This document shows, piece by piece, positions 13,225-13,919 of a DNA stretch of 13,919 bases (its first letter is position 1; the number at the start of each line of letters is the position of its first letter). Below the pieces are notes generated by a model, which did no database searches, was not told the DNA's origin, and saw only the letters and a program-made list of their open reading frames with translations. The translations under genes and the position numbers were made by a program. Origin of the DNA: SKGA01 sp051819745 (GTDB lineage Archaea > Nanobdellota > Nanobdellia > Woesearchaeales > SKGA01); the NCBI GenBank assembly GCA_051819745.1, contig JBNJGO010000025.1:1-13919 (forward strand). The letters are read 5' to 3'.

Positions 13225-13919
13225 TTAACTCGTTTTGTTTTCAAAAGGTTTCCAATAATATTTTAATAAAACTATAAGTGCAACAATTGCCATGATAATG
13301 CTGAGAAGTTGTCCTGTGCTCAGCACACCAAATAACCATCGAGGGTCATCACGCCAGATAGTAACCACCGATCGTAAAACACCATATAATAAAACAAACA
13401 ACCAAGTTAATTCCCCTTTCATTCTTTTTTTAAAAGAAAGGTGTTGATATCGTATTGTCAAGACAGTGAATATGATAATGTTTTTTATTGATTCATACAA
13501 TTGAGAAGGGTGTCGACAGCCAATCCTATCATTTGGTAGCGGAGCATCAACGAAACGAACACACCAAGAAACATCAGTGACTCTTCCGACAAGTTCTGCG
13601 TTGATGAAATTTGCTATTCTGCCGAAAAATAATGCTAGCGAGGCAGGAATAACTGCTAAATCAGTGATATCATACAATCTCTTGTTGTATTTTTTGCAAA
13701 AAAGCGTCATTGAAGCGAGAAATCCTAATATACCACCATGAATACTCATCCCTCCTTTCCATATTTTGAAAAGTTCCAAAGGCGTAGAAAAGAGAACATC
13801 ATATTGGTAGAATAAGAATTCTCCGATTCGCCCTCCAAGAATCCCTCCGATTATCGCGTATATGATAAACATATCCACTTCTTCTTGTGAAAATGAGATT
13901 ATATTTTTTTTGGCAGACC
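13225..13919 (-). CDS. lgt: Prolipoprotein diacylglyceryl transferase homologue, 5' end cut by window edge
   Basis: Lgt transfers a diacylglyceryl group from phospholipid to the lipobox cysteine of preprolipoproteins in the membrane. The frame stays open from 13225 to the window edge, so the GTG at 13878 is not the true start: the 13 codons upstream of it (SAKKNIISFSQEE) look like normal Lgt sequence, and about 50-60 N-terminal residues lie outside. Marks, numbered from that GTG codon: GGRIGEFLFY, GGMSIHGG (His48), the signature GRIANFINAELVGR (Arg87, Asn90, Glu95, Gly98), RHPSQLYES and YGVLRS (Arg169). Several membrane helices are evident. The Glu normally found four residues after the last Arg (Glu243 in E. 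coli) is Thr173 here. Canonical Lgt is a bacterial enzyme, so its presence beside archaeal genes suggests transfer or a lineage-specific lipoprotein path. Confidence 0.9.
   Translation of the reverse strand, partial: SAKKNIISFSQEEVDMFIIYAIIGGILGGRIGEFLFYQYDVLFSTPLELFKIWKGGMSIHGGILGFLASMTLFCKKYNKRLYDITDLAVIPASLALFFGRIANFINAELVGRVTDVSWCVRFVDAPLPNDRIGCRHPSQLYESIKNIIIFTVLTIRYQHLSFKKRMKGELTWLFVLLYGVLRSVVTIWRDDPRWLFGVLSTGQLLSIIMAIVALIVLLKYYWKPFENKTS

Noticed and set aside
13878..13919. Treating the GTG at 13878 as the real start of lgt
   Set aside because: The frame is open further upstream, the upstream residues fit the family, and the protein would lack its first membrane helix and a conserved part of the enzyme.

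Overview
The window looks like a piece of a low-GC archaeal chromosome, most likely from a DPANN-type lineage (Woesearchaeota/Nanoarchaeota-like; this placement is inference). The evidence is an archaeal/eukaryal-type prolyl-tRNA synthetase with a C-terminal zinc domain, archaeal-type PheS and PheT, a short archaeal-type triosephosphate isomerase, a Ser/His/Asp signal peptidase, and TATA-box promoters. Ribosome binding sites are of the GGTGAT type, or are absent where the mRNA looks leaderless. No tRNA, rRNA, CRISPR array, insertion sequence or prophage gene was recognised, and no gap between genes exceeds about 210 bases.

Layout. (a) 1-1524, minus strand: a four-gene cell-surface operon, the last gene cut by the window edge. 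Two members have type IV pilin-like N-termini, one is a small two-helix membrane protein, and two share a four-cysteine exported domain. (b) 1733-3202: proS with its own promoter. (c) 3268-7215, minus: pheS-pheT followed by a glyoxalase II-like metallo-hydrolase, apparently one operon. (d) 7329-8315, minus: a D-lactate dehydrogenase-like oxidoreductase. (e) 8488-10433, plus: a degenerate aminoglycoside-phosphotransferase-fold protein, then a Cas4/RecB-like PD-(D/E)XK nuclease with four cysteines. (f) 10444-11178, minus: phosphoglycerate mutase. (g) 11330-11824, plus: an S26 signal peptidase-like protein, overlapping tail-to-tail with (h) 11814-12494, minus: triosephosphate isomerase. (i) 12639-13919, minus: a uridine kinase-like P-loop kinase behind a 5'-truncated lgt.

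How the genes fit together. Core translation (ProRS, PheRS) and glycolysis/fermentation (Tpi, Gpm, D-LDH) sit among envelope genes (pilin-like operon, signal peptidase, Lgt). Together they suggest a fermentative cell with an elaborated surface. Promoter geometry is consistent. Four genes have a TATA-like box 27-29 bases before the ATG and no Shine-Dalgarno (SD) sequence, as for leaderless mRNAs; ldh and gpm have it 42-46 bases upstream together with an SD.

The points most worth a second look are: the pilin operon, whose first three ORFs share one reading frame broken only by TAG codons; its duplicated four-Cys domain; a 17-base word shared by the tpi and pilin-operon promoters; the phosphotransferase lacking its catalytic residues; a bacterial-type Lgt in an archaeal context with one altered conserved residue; and a ProRS that ends in His where the family ends in Tyr. 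I did not find a complete, clearly new defence or metabolic system.
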